A DNA stretch of 64,000 bases. It comes from Perkinsus marinus ATCC 50983 (lineage: Eukaryota; Perkinsozoa; Perkinsida; Perkinsidae). This document shows, one piece after another, positions 63,976-64,000 of this stretch. The translations under genes and the position numbers were made by a program. The notes beneath the pieces were generated by a model. It saw nothing but the letters and a program-made list of their open reading frames with translations. It searched no databases and was not told the DNA's origin. Within the stretch, counting starts at the first letter, position 1, and the number at the start of each line of letters is the position of its first letter. Where the stretch lies: positions 359,472-423,471 of the forward strand of contig NW_003210321.1 in NCBI RefSeq assembly GCF_000006405.1, in the 5' to 3' direction.

Positions 63976-64000
63976 TCGATCCAAATGTATGCGTGCTAGG

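Noticed and set aside
1-64000. CRISPR arrays, insertion sequences, bacterial promoters or operons
   Set aside because: Gene structure is eukaryotic with spliceosomal introns; no regularly spaced direct repeats or transposase were seen.

Overview
This looks like nuclear DNA of a protist. Most recognisable genes are cut into many exons by very short GT-AG introns, many of 33-60 nt and some longer. The genes lie on both strands with no operons, and the products are typically eukaryotic: a chromatin remodeler, kinesin, CWC15, MMS19, EXO1, a CELF-like RNA-binding protein, an ADCK/UbiB kinase and a DHHC palmitoyltransferase. The gene style, mid GC content and protein flavour suggest an alveolate, and I lean towards a Perkinsus-like (Perkinsozoa) genome. 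That taxonomic call is inference; no rRNA or organelle marker is present. Two runs of exactly 100 N (16813-16912, 30307-30406) are scaffold gaps. Exon ends are given only where I checked splice sites and reading phase by eye.

Layout. 1-3256 (+): the C-terminus of a CHD-type remodeler, then a DnaJ co-chaperone whose last exon encodes a hydrophobic tail. 3257-7077: weak multi-exon coding on + and spacer. 7078-10221 (-): a complete kinesin. 10222-13441: a small unknown ORF, the spliceosome factor CWC15 (-) and possible membrane-protein exons. 14820-21477 (+): two related ankyrin-repeat genes separated by a gapped, poorly coding stretch. 21478-33358: the least understood part, with several unrecognised genes, two copies of a dispersed repeat, a frame-broken coding zone and a cluster of long perfect palindromes.

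33359-45265 (+) is the most striking region: five head-to-tail paralogous genes, each with an N-terminal PB1 domain followed by two (first gene) or four (other four genes) ZZ-type zinc-finger units. This resembles the front half of the autophagy receptors p62/SQSTM1 and NBR1. Every finger I checked is split at the same place by a phase-2 intron. Only the first gene has an acidic OPCA-like loop in its PB1; the other four keep the basic lysine face. Three of the five share a new C-terminal motif, WA(D/E)E(P/L)PR. Together they suggest a PB1 polymerisation system with one two-faced protein and several one-faced partners.

45526-47669: two more copies of the dispersed repeat, then a DHHC palmitoyltransferase whose catalytic tetrapeptide cannot be read. 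48089-50944 (+): MMS19 in one uninterrupted 951-codon exon, unlike its intron-rich neighbours. 51668-63520 (-): an opine dehydrogenase, EXO1, a CELF/Bruno-like multi-RRM protein and an ADCK/UbiB-like kinase. The last 480 bases hold GC hairpins, a short tandem repeat and a decayed tRNA-like sequence.
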